Positions 48,476 through 59,064 of a stretch of DNA of 64,000 nucleotides are shown one piece after another (the first letter of the stretch is position 1; every line of letters starts with the position of its first letter). This stretch comes from Micromonospora globbae (GTDB lineage: Bacteria > Actinomycetota > Actinomycetes > Mycobacteriales > Micromonosporaceae). A program made the position numbers and the translations under genes. The stretch covers positions 1-64,000 of the forward strand of contig NZ_RAQQ01000020.1 in NCBI RefSeq assembly GCF_003610785.1, read 5' to 3'. The notes under the pieces are model-generated. The model made no database searches and was not told the DNA's origin. It was given only the letters and a program-made list of their open reading frames with translations.

Positions 48476-48489
48476 CGTTATCGATAACG
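48476..48489. promoter_or_regulatory. LacI operator between the binding-protein and lacI genes
   Basis: CGTTATCGATAACG is a perfect 14-bp palindrome, 76 bases before the binding-protein ATG and about 50 before the lacI start, in a locally AT-rich stretch. A second half-site-like AACGTTTTCG overlaps its right edge. It should be the operator for the adjacent regulator, serving both divergent promoters. Confidence 0.75.
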
Positions 48490-48539
48490 TTTTCGAATCT
48501 CCGGTGACGGCCTCTGGAGCGGCCTCTATCATCGTCGGC

Positions 48540-49613
48540 GTGGCGTTCCCGCAGCGTGTGAAGATGTCGGACGTGGCCCGCACGGCCGGCGTCTCGGTGG
48601 CGACCGTATCCAAGGTCGTGAACGGCCGTTACGGCGTGGCCCAGGCGACCGTGGAGCGCGTCCGACAGGTCATCCACCAGCTCGGGTACGAGGCCAGCCT
48701 CGGTGCGCAGAGCCTGCGCAGTCACCGCACGAACGTGCTGGGCATCCTGGTCTCCGAGTTCGAGCCGTTCTCGACCGAGCTGCTCAAGGGGGCGTCGAGA
48801 GAGGTCGCCGGCACCGGCTACCAGTTGCTCGCGTACTCGGGCGGCGACGGCGACGGCGCGGGCATCGGCTGGGAACGACGCTCGCTGGCCCGCCTGTCCG
48901 GGACGCTCATCGACGGGGCCGTGATCGTCACGCCCACCGTGGTGGAGACCCGACAGGGCTTCCACGTCGTCGCCGTCGACCCCCACACCGGCCCGTCCGG
49001 CCTGCCCACCGTCGACTCCGACAACTTCACCGGCGCGATGCTCGCGACGAACTACCTGCTGTCGCTCGGCCACCGCCGCATCGCGCACCTCAGCGGACGC
49101 CCCGACCTCGAGTCGGCGCGGCTGCGCGAGGCGGGCTTCCGCAAGGCCATGGCCGACGCCGGCGTGCCCGTCGACGAGCGGCTCGTACGCGTCGGCGGGT
49201 TCCGGGTCGAGAGCGCGGCGGCCACGGCCGCCGAACTGCTCGCGCTCGCCGACCGGCCGACCGCCGTCTTCGCCGGCAACGACCTCTCGGCGATCTCCAC
49301 GATGGACGTCGCCCGGAGCATGGGCCTCGCGGTGCCCGACGACCTGTCCGTGATCGGATTCGACAACGTTCCCGAGTCGGCGCTGGTCAACCCTCCCCTG
49401 ACGACGATCGCGCAACCCCTGCAACGCATGGGCGCCGAGGCCATGCGGCTGCTCATCGACGTCATCGGGGGCGTCGAACGCGACCCGCACGTCCGGCTCC
49501 CCACCGAACTGGTCATCCGGGCCTCCTGCGCCGCGTACCCCCCTCCCCCGCGCCCGGGACGACCGGTGCCCGCCGCGACCGCCGGGGACGCCCCTCCGAT
49601 CACCGGCGGTTGA
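48540..49613 (+). CDS. LacI-family regulator of the GH3/acetyl-esterase operon
   Basis: Translation upstream of 48540 would run through the operator, so GTG 48540 is taken (ATG 48564 is the alternative); neither has a good ribosome site. The 357-residue product has a helix-turn-helix KMSDVARTAGVSVATVSKVVNG, hinge LRSHRTNVLGILVSE, and a sensor domain with GAVIVTP, LGHRRIAHLSGRPD, AVFAGNDLSAISTMDVA and SVIGFDNVPESALVNPPLTTIAQP. It likely represses the divergent sugar-import operon until an oligosaccharide is bound. Confidence 0.9.
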   Translation: MAFPQRVKMSDVARTAGVSVATVSKVVNGRYGVAQATVERVRQVIHQLGYEASLGAQSLRSHRTNVLGILVSEFEPFSTELLKGASREVAGTGYQLLAYSGGDGDGAGIGWERRSLARLSGTLIDGAVIVTPTVVETRQGFHVVAVDPHTGPSGLPTVDSDNFTGAMLATNYLLSLGHRRIAHLSGRPDLESARLREAGFRKAMADAGVPVDERLVRVGGFRVESAAATAAELLALADRPTAVFAGNDLSAISTMDVARSMGLAVPDDLSVIGFDNVPESALVNPPLTTIAQPLQRMGAEAMRLLIDVIGGVERDPHVRLPTELVIRASCAAYPPPPRPGRPVPAATAGDAPPITGG

Positions 49614-49767
49614 CCCTGCCGGTGACGACCTGCCGTGTCGGCGACCACCCTCCGTACGGCAAGATGACCGGGGCGGCACGCGACGCCGGGGCTCCCGGCG
49701 CCGACGCCGCGAGCCGGGAACCCGGCGCCGGCGCCGCGTCCGCCCCCGGTTGGGGAGGGAGACGCGG

Positions 49768-50817
49768 GTGGACGCCGACGACGGACGCAGGGTGACCATC
49801 ACCGCCATCGCGCGGGAGGCCGGGGTCTCGGTGCCGACCGTGTCACGGGTGCTGAACGGGCGCTCGGACGTGGCCCCCGACACCCGGGAACGGGTCGAGG
49901 AACTGCTGCGCCATCACGGCTACCGGCGCCGGACCAACCGCGGGGTGCGGCGCGCCGGCCTGCTCGACCTGGTCTTCAACGACCTCGACAGCCCGTGGGC
50001 CGTGGAGATCATCCGCGGTGTGGAGGACGTCGGGCGGGGCGCCGGGGTCGGCACCGTGGTCTCCGCCATCCACCGCCAGCCGACGGCGGCCCGGCAGTGG
50101 CTGCAGAACCTGCGCGCCCGGGCGACCGACGGCGTCATCTTCGTGACCTCGCACGTCAGCGCGCCGCTGCACGCCCAGCTGCGCCGGCTCGACGTACCCG
50201 TGGTGGTGGTCGATCCGGCCGGCGTGCCGGCGACCGACGTACCGACGATCGGCGCCACCAACTGGGCCGGTGGGCTCGCCGCGACCGAGCACCTGCTCTC
50301 GCTCGGGCACCGGCGGATCGGCTTCGTGGCCGGACCGACCCACCTCCTGTGCAGCCGGGCCAGGATGGACGGCTACCGGGCCGGGCTGGAGGCCGCCGGC
50401 GTCCCGGTCGACGACCGGTTGATGCGGCCGGGCGACTTCTACCACTCCTCCGGCTTCGCCGGCGGCCAGGCGCTGCTCGACCTCGACGAGCCCCCGACGG
50501 CCATCTTCGCCTCCAGCGACCAGATGGCGTTCGGCGTCTACGAGGCCATCCGCCGGCGCGGCCTGCGCGTGCCGGACGACGTCAGCGTGGTGGGCTTCGA
50601 CGACCTTCCGGAGGCACGCTGGGCGTCGCCGCCGCTGACCACGGTGCGGCAGCCCCTGGTCGAGATGGGGCGGCTGGCCGCCCGCACCGTGCTGCGGCTG
50701 TCCCAGGGCGAGGGTGTCGACTCGCCGCGCGTGGAACTCGCCACCGAACTGGTCGTCCGGGACAGCTCCGCCGCACCGCCCGACCGGGCCGGCGCGGCGA
50801 GCGTCTCCGGTCGGTAG
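49768..50817 (+). CDS. LacI-family regulator, orphan
   Basis: A 349-residue repressor. GTG 49768 has GGGAGG upstream and gives VDADDGRRVTITAIAREAGVSVPTVSRVLNG, the LacI helix-turn-helix. The sensor has LLDLVFNDLDSPWAVEIIRGVE, VIFVTSHVSAP, LGHRRIGFVAGP, AIFASSDQMAFGVYEAI and SVVGFDDLPEARWASPPLTTVRQP. It stands 154 bases after another lacI gene on the same strand, with no metabolic gene beside it, so its regulon is elsewhere. The short CATCACCGCCATC start region carries no clear palindrome. Confidence 0.9.
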   Translation: MDADDGRRVTITAIAREAGVSVPTVSRVLNGRSDVAPDTRERVEELLRHHGYRRRTNRGVRRAGLLDLVFNDLDSPWAVEIIRGVEDVGRGAGVGTVVSAIHRQPTAARQWLQNLRARATDGVIFVTSHVSAPLHAQLRRLDVPVVVVDPAGVPATDVPTIGATNWAGGLAATEHLLSLGHRRIGFVAGPTHLLCSRARMDGYRAGLEAAGVPVDDRLMRPGDFYHSSGFAGGQALLDLDEPPTAIFASSDQMAFGVYEAIRRRGLRVPDDVSVVGFDDLPEARWASPPLTTVRQPLVEMGRLAARTVLRLSQGEGVDSPRVELATELVVRDSSAAPPDRAGAASVSGR

Positions 50818-50834
50818 CCGCCCGGCCTCGTCCG

Positions 50835-51650
50835 TCAGCGGTGGTGCCGGACGACCGAGCGGATGTGGACCGGCAGCGCGGGCGCGCCGTCGACCGGCGC
50901 CGGGTCCTCCTCGGTCGGGGCCACCCCGCCGGCCGCGATCCGGTCGAGCGTCGCCAGCCCGGCGGCGTCGACGGAGCCGAAGACGGTGTAGTTCGGCCGC
51001 AGCGCCGAGTCGGCGTACACCAGGAAGAACTGGCTGCCGTTGGTGTCCGGACCGGCGTTGGCCATGGCGAGCGTGCCGCGGGCGTAGAGCCGCCGCTCGC
51101 CGGTCGGGTCGGTGGGCGCGGGCGGCAGGTCGGTGGGCAGTTCGTCGCGGTAGCGGTAGCCCGGCCCGCCGGACCCGGTGCCGGACGGGTCACCGCACTG
51201 CAGGACGCTCAACGTGGGGTACGCGGTCAGCCGGTGGCAGGAGGTCCGGTCGTAGAAGCGGTGCCGGGCCAGGTGCAGGAAGCTCTGCACGGTGCACGGC
51301 GCCGCCGAGCGGTCGAGGGTCAGCCCGATCGGTCCGTGGTTGGTCCGGAGCGTGACGCGGACCCGGCCCTTGTCCGGCGTCCGGCGCGGGTCGGGCGGCA
51401 ACGGCACCGGCCGGACCGCGGGGTCCTCCGGCGTCGCCGTGTACCCGCACGGCCCGGGCGTCGTACGCGGCCCGCCGGCGCTCGCCGGCGCGGTGGCGGA
51501 CACCGACGTCGTGGCCGGCGCGGCCGCCGCGACGGCGCCGCCGGAGGCGACGAGCACCCCGGTCAGCAGCGCCGTGCCGGCGAGGCGCGGCAGCGTACGC
51601 CCGGGACGGCGCGGGGCGGGAACGGGATGCGGTCGAGGTTCACACGACAC
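50835..51650 (-). CDS. Secreted cyclophilin-type peptidyl-prolyl isomerase
   Basis: A 271-residue exported protein; GTG 51650 has AGGAGG upstream. After a signal (about 20-48) and an Ala/Thr/Pro linker, residues 100-268 form a cyclophilin: RVTLRTNHGPIGLTLD, APCTVQSFLHLARHRFYDRTSCHRL, QCGDPSGTGSGGPGYRYRDE, GTLAMANAGPDTNGSQFFLVY and NYTVFGSV. It should speed proline isomerisation in exported proteins. The upstream promoter carries a 16-base motif also present before the DUF1996 gene. Convergent with the orphan lacI gene. Confidence 0.9.
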   Translation of the reverse strand: MSCEPRPHPVPAPRRPGRTLPRLAGTALLTGVLVASGGAVAAAAPATTSVSATAPASAGGPRTTPGPCGYTATPEDPAVRPVPLPPDPRRTPDKGRVRVTLRTNHGPIGLTLDRSAAPCTVQSFLHLARHRFYDRTSCHRLTAYPTLSVLQCGDPSGTGSGGPGYRYRDELPTDLPPAPTDPTGERRLYARGTLAMANAGPDTNGSQFFLVYADSALRPNYTVFGSVDAAGLATLDRIAAGGVAPTEEDPAPVDGAPALPVHIRSVVRHHR

Positions 51651-51701
51651 GGGGATCCTCCTGGACTCGTGGTGCCGGAGCGACCGGAGTCTATGCATAC
51701 C

Positions 51702-51717
51702 GTCGACAGTTGTCGAT
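51702..51717 (-). promoter_or_regulatory. Shared 16-bp motif in the cyclophilin promoter
   Basis: On the minus strand this reads ATCGACAACTGTCGAC, differing by one base from ATTGACAACTGTCGAC at 1911-1926. The core TCGACA/TGTCGA is nearly palindromic. A TATGCATAGACT stretch lies about 15 bases downstream, at a distance suitable for a -10 region. It may be a shared operator or the -35 part of a promoter class for exported proteins. Confidence 0.45.
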
Positions 51718-51743
51718 CCGCACGCGCACGGAGCGGGTCGGTG

Positions 51744-53000
51744 TCAGGGTCGCCGCCGCCGCGCCGACCGTCGTGCCCACAGCAGCCCGGCCAGCAGCAG
51801 GACGGCGGCCGCGGCGACCACCGCACCCACCGACCAGTAGCTCGGCCACCCGTCGCCGGCCGGACCGCTCGCGGCGGCCGGGCGATTCCCGGCGGGGGCG
51901 GGGAGCGGGGTGGGTTCGACCGTCGGGCTCGCCGACAGCTCATCCGGCTCGACGAGCCGGCCGACGGACGCCGAGCGGGGCAGGGAGAAGCCCCAGTCGA
52001 GCAGTGCCGCGCCTTGCTCCCAGCCGCGCAGCGGTCGCGGCTCGGCGCCGAGCAGGGTGGCGACGAGCCGTCGCCCGTCGCGTTCCGCCGCGCCGACGTA
52101 CGTGTGCCGGGCCAGGTCGGTGAAGCCGGTCTTGCCGCCGAGCGCCCCCGGGTACCGGTAGATGAGCTGGTTCTCGTTCTGGATCTGGAAGCCCTTGGTC
52201 CGCAGGGCGGGCTGGGCCGGGATCTGGGCGCGTTCGGTGAGCGCGTACCGGCGGAACGTCGGGTCGGCGAAACAGACCCGCGCGATGAGCGCCAGGTCGT
52301 ACGCGCTGGTGAACTGGCCGGGGCCGTCGAGCCCGGACGGGGTCACGGCGTGCGTCTGGAGGGCGCCGAGCCGGTGCGCGTACTCGTTCATCGCGCGCAC
52401 TCCCCCGGCCGCGCCGTCGGCGCCGCCACCCAGCCGGGCGAGCAGGTTGGCCGCCTCGTTGCCGGAGTTCAGCAGCAGCCCGAGCCAGACGGTCTCCACC
52501 GTGTACCGGCCACCCTCGACCAGACCCACGGCGGACGACCCGGGCTCGATGTCCATGTCCTCGGCGGTGACCGTGACGACCTGCTTCGGGTCCAGGCGCG
52601 GCAGCATGGTGGCGGCCAGCAGCAGCTTCTGCACGCTCGCCGGGGTGCCGTACTCGTGCGGGCCGCATCCGCCGAGCACCTGCCCGGTGTCGAGGTCGGC
52701 CACGAGCCACGACGTCGCGGTGATCTTCGGCGGGGCCGGCGCGCCCGGCGGGACGACCAGTCCGGCCGTGGCGAGCGCGTCACCTCCCACCACCCGCTCC
52801 TCGGGCACGGCCGGCGGCGGGGACGGTCGCGGCGGCCGGGAGACCTTCGGCGCCGGGGCCCGGGGGCAGGGCACGGTCGGCGCCGCGGCCACGTGGGCGG
52901 CGGTGCCGGCGGGCGGCGCACCCGCAGGTACCGCCGCGGGCACCGCGGTGCCGGTGGTGAGCAGGACGGCGGTCGCCGTGGTGGCCAGCAGCCGGGTCAT
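51744..53000 (-). CDS. D-alanyl-D-alanine carboxypeptidase (S11, DacC/PBP5-like)
   Basis: A 418-residue exported protein with a signal peptide (about 1-25) and Pro-rich linker. The penicillin-binding domain (about 95-350) has the three S11 motifs: SVQK (in PASVQKLLLA) with the active serine, SGN (in NSGNEAANLLARLGG) and KTG (in GGKTGFTDLARHTYVG). A single C-terminal membrane helix (SVGAVVAAAAVLLLAGLLWARR) anchors it outside the membrane. It trims the terminal D-Ala of peptidoglycan stem peptides. Transcribed leftward; 92 bases separate it from the next gene. Confidence 0.93.
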   Translation of the reverse strand: MTRLLATTATAVLLTTGTAVPAAVPAGAPPAGTAAHVAAAPTVPCPRAPAPKVSRPPRPSPPPAVPEERVVGGDALATAGLVVPPGAPAPPKITATSWLVADLDTGQVLGGCGPHEYGTPASVQKLLLAATMLPRLDPKQVVTVTAEDMDIEPGSSAVGLVEGGRYTVETVWLGLLLNSGNEAANLLARLGGGADGAAGGVRAMNEYAHRLGALQTHAVTPSGLDGPGQFTSAYDLALIARVCFADPTFRRYALTERAQIPAQPALRTKGFQIQNENQLIYRYPGALGGKTGFTDLARHTYVGAAERDGRRLVATLLGAEPRPLRGWEQGAALLDWGFSLPRSASVGRLVEPDELSASPTVEPTPLPAPAGNRPAAASGPAGDGWPSYWSVGAVVAAAAVLLLAGLLWARRSARRRRP

Positions 53001-53104
53001 GCCAGCACCCTAGTGGGAGTGCGAGGTGCCCGTGGCGGGCCGGTCCACCCGGCCGGGGTCGGTGGGGGTGCCGGCCGGTCGGCCCGGCGCGGGAGCCGTC
53101 GGGT

Positions 53105-53830
53105 TCAGGTGCCGGGCGACCCGCGGTCGCGCAGGTAGTCGTACAGGGCGGCGGACGCGCCCAACCGGCGCAGGCTGCGCGCGTGCAGGTCCTGCTCGCG
53201 GCGCGCCAGCTCGGCCCGCGCCCGCTGCGGGCTGCCCGTGGTCCGCAGCTCGGCCACCACCGCCGCGATGATGTCGAACGGGTACGCGCCCCGGCGCAAC
53301 AGCGCGACCACCTGCGCGGCGCGCTGCTCGGCCTCGTCGTACACCCGGTAGCCGGTGCCGCGGGCGCGGACCGGCCGCAGCAGCCCGCGGGCCTCCCACA
53401 GCCGCAGCTGGGAGGTGCGGACACCGACCAGGTCGGCGACCTCGCCGATGCGGGCCGGGCGGCGCGGCGCCGGGACCGGTCTCGCCGGGCTCGTCACCAC
53501 CGTCTCGAACGCCGCGAGCGCCCGGCGGATGTCGGCGCGCTCGCGGTCCAGCTCGGCGTGGCCGGCGTCGAGCGACGCCAGCGCCGCCGGCAGGTCGCCC
53601 CGGTGCACCGCGGCCATGATCTCCCGGGTACGCGTCCACCCGTAGCCCTCGGCCATCCGCCGCGCCACCGCCAGCGCCCGCGCGTGCTCGGCCGTGAAGA
53701 TCCGGTAGCCGCTGTCGGTGCGCCGCACCGGAGGGAGCACACCGAGGTCGACGTAGTTGCGCACCTGCTGCACCGAGATGCCCGCGCCGGCGGCCAGGTC
53801 GACCGCCCGCAGCCGCTCCACCGTCCCCAT
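53105..53830 (-). CDS. TioE-type double-MerR transcriptional regulator
   Basis: A 241-residue protein with two MerR-like winged-helix units. The first (about 6-75) is LRAVDLAAGAGISVQQVRNYVDLGVLPPVRRTDSGYR; the second (about 125-195) is RIGEVADLVGVRTSQLRLWEARGLLRPVRARGTGYRVYDEAE. This two-MerR form matches the TioE family, named from the thiocoraline cluster of Micromonospora. It is divergent from a UvrA-like ATPase gene (169-base intergenic), a pairing also seen for self-resistance genes of DNA-binding antibiotics. The intergenic stretch has CCCTCCACGGGGG near 53911, a possible regulator site. Confidence 0.87.
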   Translation of the reverse strand: MGTVERLRAVDLAAGAGISVQQVRNYVDLGVLPPVRRTDSGYRIFTAEHARALAVARRMAEGYGWTRTREIMAAVHRGDLPAALASLDAGHAELDRERADIRRALAAFETVVTSPARPVPAPRRPARIGEVADLVGVRTSQLRLWEARGLLRPVRARGTGYRVYDEAEQRAAQVVALLRRGAYPFDIIAAVVAELRTTGSPQRARAELARREQDLHARSLRRLGASAALYDYLRDRGSPGT

Positions 53831-53999
53831 CGGATCACCCCCGGGTCGTCACGTCGTTTGAGACTTTACGGGAGATTCCCCCGACAGTCCCGTGCTGATG
53901 ATCGTGAAACCCTCCACGGGGGCGTCAATGGGAGAATGAATCTGTCAGACCCCGGTGCCAGGGTGGGCGTTCGCCCGCCCCATCTCGCGAAGGGTTCGC

Positions 54000-56273
<2,274 letters not shown>

Positions 56274-56300
56274 GACCAGCGAACGCCGCCGGGGTCCGGA

Positions 56301-56406
56301 CCTCCGGGCCCCGGCGCGCGTGGTTCGGGCCTCCGGGCCCCGGCGCGCGTGGTTCGGGCCTCCGGACCCCGGCGCGCGTGGTTCGGGCCCACGGACCCCG
56401 GCGGGC
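56301..56406. repeat. 29-bp tandem repeat, about 3.6 units
   Basis: Units begin at 56301, 56330, 56359 and 56388 with the pattern CCTCCGGGCCCCGGCGCGCG followed by TGGTTCGGG. The first two are identical; the third has one change and the fourth is partial and diverged. The array follows the uvrA-like stop by 28 bases. Each unit contains a GGGCCC-type dyad, so it may serve as a terminator between convergent genes. Confidence 0.8.
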
Positions 56407-56466
56407 GCCACGGCGGCGCGGGACAGGGCGGGGCCGGCCTTCGGCCGATCCGGCCGGGGCGGTTTC

Positions 56467-56515
56467 CGGTGGTGGCCGCGCCCGACGTGTTCGGTGGTGG
56501 CCGCGCCCGACGTGT
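56467..56515. repeat. 25-bp direct duplication next to the phosphatase stop
   Basis: CGGTGGTGGCCGCGCCCGAC plus GTGT(T/C) occurs at 56467-56491 and again from 56492, ending at the phosphatase stop codon. Together with the 29-bp array it fills the space between the two convergent genes. Confidence 0.65.
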
Positions 56516-56934
56516 CAGGACAGCCGGCGAAGCCACCGCCGTTGCCAGGGCGTCTCGACCGCGCGGGGCCGGTAGTTCGCGCGTACCCAGTCGACCACTC
56601 GCTCCACGGGCATGCCGTCGAGCACGGCGAGCGCGGCCAGCGCCGTCCCCGTACGCCCCTGGCCTCCGCGGCAGGCGACCTCCACCCGCCCGCCGCCGTG
56701 CGCGCGGCGCAGCGCCTCGCGCAGCGCGTCGAGGGCATCGTCGCGGTCGAGCGGCACCCAGAAGTCGGGCCACCGGATCCGGCGGTACGGCCAGGTCGGT
56801 GCCGGTCCGGGAGCCAGCAGCAGAGCGAAGTCGGCGGGCGACGCCGGATCGGCGATGCGCCTCCCCCGTACCACGGCACCGCTCGGCAGGACGACCACGC
56901 CCGACTGCTCCGCCCAGGACGACTCCATGCTCAT
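56515..56934 (-). CDS. Protein-tyrosine-phosphatase-fold protein
   Basis: A 139-residue protein from ATG 56934. The C-terminal half carries the cysteine-phosphatase loop ACRGGQGRTGTALAALAVL, a CX5R signature (Cys about residue 96), and a preceding DALREALRRAHGGGRVEV region as in dual-specificity phosphatases. An upstream aspartate in WVPLDRDDALD may be the general acid. It is shorter than most members. Potential roles are dephosphorylating proteins or small phosphate esters. Codon bias is good, but the ribosome site is weak. Confidence 0.8.
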   Translation of the reverse strand: MSMESSWAEQSGVVVLPSGAVVRGRRIADPASPADFALLLAPGPAPTWPYRRIRWPDFWVPLDRDDALDALREALRRAHGGGRVEVACRGGQGRTGTALAALAVLDGMPVERVVDWVRANYRPRAVETPWQRRWLRRLS

Positions 56935-57277
56935 CCCGGCATTCTGCCGTCTCGCGCAACGATCGGGTGACCAGTCCCGGCACGGCCCTCTCCTCCCGCC
57001 GGCCCGGCTCGGGCACCGCAGCGGCGTACGGGGCTCCGGCGCACCCGCCGGTGTTCCCACCCCCCGATCCTCCGGTCGATCATGAGGTTGACGGGGCGGA
57101 TTGCCCGGTTCGTCCCCGCCAACCTCATGATCAACGGGACAGGATGGGGCCGGACGGGGCCGGACGGGGCCGGACGGGTGTGGACATGCCGCTGGCCGGC
57201 ACCCGTTCGGGTGCCGGCCAGCGTGTTTCCCCCTTGTGCCAGGTCTGTGGGGTCGTGCGGTGTCAGCTGTGGGGGTG
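56935..57277. other. Intergenic region with a long inverted repeat
   Basis: 343 bases without a gene. It holds a perfect 13-bp inverted repeat (57078-57132) and a GGGGCCGGAC triplet repeat at about 57147-57177. The rest is the leader of the phosphatase gene and the 3' flank of the lysozyme-like gene. I find no small ORF with a ribosome site. Confidence 0.6.
57078..57132. repeat. Perfect 13-bp inverted repeat
   Basis: GATCATGAGGTTG (57078-57090) and CAACCTCATGATC (57120-57132) are exact complements; ACGGGG and CCCCGC extend the stem inward. The arms are AT-rich for this DNA. It may be a hairpin terminator, a processed RNA, or the two ends of a small repeat dispersed in the genome; a genome-wide search would tell. 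Confidence 0.6.
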
Positions 57278-57868
57278 TCAGCTGTTCCAGTGCTGGGCGA
57301 CCAGGTCAGCGGCCTGCTGCTCCCACTGGGCGTAGGCGTCCGGGTACGCCGACACCTGCACCGTCTGCGCGGCGTCGGTCAGCGGCATGTCCTGCCAGCC
57401 GTCGACCTGCTTCAGACCCTTGAGGAACGCCATCGTCGAGTACTCCGGATCGGTGATCTGCTCCGGCGTACCCCAACCCGAACTCGGGCGCTGCTGGAAC
57501 AGGCCCAGCGAGTCGTGGTCGTTGCGGTCACCCAGGTGGCCCAGGTTCTCCAGCTTCGACTCCTGCAGGCTCGTCGCGATCGCGATGACCGCCGCCCGCT
57601 CGTCCATACCGGACTTCTTCGTCGCCGCGATGATCGCCTTGACGTTCGCGACCTGCTCGTCGTTCAGCTCGATACGCGACTGCGCACCCTGAGTGCCGTG
57701 CGGGATCAGCTTCCCGGTGTCGGGCTTGTCGGTCTGCACGACCGCCACCGGCCGCGCGTCGACCGCGTGGTGCTCGCTGGTGTGGGCCGCGATCGGGCCA
57801 CCGACCACGCCACCGGCGAACGCCAGACCAGCGATACCGAGCACGCTCTTCCGCAGGATCGTGTTCAT
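57278..57868 (-). CDS. Secreted lysozyme-like (transglycosylase-fold) protein
   Basis: A 196-residue exported protein. ATG 57868 follows a GAGGAGC site and gives a signal MNTILRKSVLGIAGLAFAGGVVGGPIAA. After an acidic/His-rich linker, residues 75-196 show AAVIAIATSLQESKLENL with the probable catalytic Glu, DSLGLFQQRPSSGWGTPEQI and AAQTVQVSAYPDAYAQWEQQAADLVAQHW. This is the conserved actinobacterial lysozyme/SLT-like domain found in many secreted proteins of unknown exact role. Likely a peptidoglycan-acting factor. It is a single gene with a 550-base upstream region rich in repeats. Confidence 0.83.
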   Translation of the reverse strand: MNTILRKSVLGIAGLAFAGGVVGGPIAAHTSEHHAVDARPVAVVQTDKPDTGKLIPHGTQGAQSRIELNDEQVANVKAIIAATKKSGMDERAAVIAIATSLQESKLENLGHLGDRNDHDSLGLFQQRPSSGWGTPEQITDPEYSTMAFLKGLKQVDGWQDMPLTDAAQTVQVSAYPDAYAQWEQQAADLVAQHWNS

Positions 57869-58419
57869 GATGAAAGCTCCTCGGGGGTGAAGGCCCACGC
57901 CCGTTCGGGGGATCGGGGCGTGGATCTCGGGGGACGAGCACACGGGTGCGCTCGAAGGGGGGAAAGTCTCGGGGTTCCGCGGCCTGTGGTGGGCGGGGGT
58001 GCCGCACCGGGCCGGGTCCGTGTCCAACGACCCGGGGCCGGCCGTCATTCCCGGCGCGAGGCCGGGTGACGCGACGCCCTACCGGGGCCGTGGATCGGTG
58101 TTCAACGGCCGGCGGCCGGCCATCATTCCCGGGACCTCACCTGTGCCGGCGGGCCACCGGGGCCGGGGGTCTTGCTGCCTCGGCCGTCAGGGGTGTTCAA
58201 CGACCCCGGCCCGCCCACGATTCCGGCCCCAGGGTGCCACCGACCACACCCCAGACCACCCACAATCGGACAAGCCGCCCCCGGTCATCCCGCCACAACG
58301 GGTGACCCACCCCGGGCCGGCGACATTGCGGCATCGGGGGCGTTCACAGGCCCCCGGGGCACGGCCCTCGATCGGCGCGGCGACCGGTCGAGACGCCCGC
58401 CGGAGGGTCGGATGAGCAC
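57869..58419. repeat. Long repeat-rich intergenic region
   Basis: 551 bases without a convincing gene. A degenerate block recurs three times, marked by GTGTCCAACGA (58020), GTGTTCAACGG (58098) and GTGTTCAACGA (58193); each is followed by a GGCCGG...CATCATTCCCGG-like tail and an ACCGGGGCC end. Spacings are 78 and 95 bases. Short frames here lack ribosome sites. It may hold the promoter of the lysozyme-like gene at its left end (57870-57960). Confidence 0.55.
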
Positions 58420-59064
58420 TCAGGTGGACAGGTACCTCAGGATCGCCAGCACCCGGCGGCTGTAGCCGACCGCCTCTCCCAGGTCGAGCTTGTCGAAGAT
58501 CGCGTTGACGTGTTTCTCCACCGCGCTGAGTGACACGTGCAGCCGCTGGGCGATCGCCGCGTTCGTGTGGCCCTGCGCCATGTGGTGCAGGACGTCCCGT
58601 TCGCGGGGGGTGAGCCGGGTGAGCGGGTCGGCCCGGTCCGAGCCGGCCACCACGCGGCGGACCACCTCGGGGTCGAGTGCCGTGGCGCCGGCGGCCACCC
58701 GGTCCAGGGCGTCGAGGAAGTCGTCGACCTGGGCGACCCGGTCCTTCAGCAGGTACCCGACTCCCTCGGGCCGGTCGGCGAGCAGTTGGCTCGCGTACCG
58801 CCGCTCGACGTACTGGGACAGGACGAGGACGCCGGTCTCGGGCCAGCGGCGGCGGATCTCCAGCGCGGCGCGCAGCCCGTCGTCGGTGTGGTTCGGTGGC
58901 ATCCGGACGTCGGTCACGACGACGTCGGGCCGTTCGCGCGCGACGGCGGCGACGAGTTCGTCGGCGGAGCCCACCGCCGCGACGACGTCGTGGCCCTCCT
59001 CGGCGAGCAGCCGGACGAGCCCTTCGCGGAGCAGCGCCGAGTCCTCGGCGAGGGTTACCCGCAC
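58420..59064 (-). CDS. NarL/LuxR-type response regulator
   Basis: A 214-residue regulator starting at GTG 59064. Receiver (1-120): LAEDSALLREGLVRLL acidic pocket, DVVVTDVRMPP with the phosphorylated Asp (about residue 51), and GYLLKDRV lysine. LuxR helix-turn-helix (about 145-210): LTPRERDVLHHMAQGHTNAAIAQRLHVSLSAVEKHVNAIFDKL. Its start overlaps the end of the kinase gene by 10 bases, so both are translated together. Confidence 0.93.
   Translation of the reverse strand: MRVTLAEDSALLREGLVRLLAEEGHDVVAAVGSADELVAAVARERPDVVVTDVRMPPNHTDDGLRAALEIRRRWPETGVLVLSQYVERRYASQLLADRPEGVGYLLKDRVAQVDDFLDALDRVAAGATALDPEVVRRVVAGSDRADPLTRLTPRERDVLHHMAQGHTNAAIAQRLHVSLSAVEKHVNAIFDKLDLGEAVGYSRRVLAILRYLST

Noticed and set aside
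48468-48539. Upstream ATG as the start of the LacI gene
   Set aside because: It would place the operator palindrome inside the coding sequence, adds residues not seen in the family, and has no ribosome site.
49995-53138. A 1047-codon open frame on the plus strand
   Set aside because: It is an Arg/Gly/Pro-rich shadow of the LacI, cyclophilin and carboxypeptidase genes, with no family match; long antisense frames are expected at this G+C.
56301-56406. CRISPR array
   Set aside because: Units are directly adjacent with no spacers, and there are no cas genes in the window.
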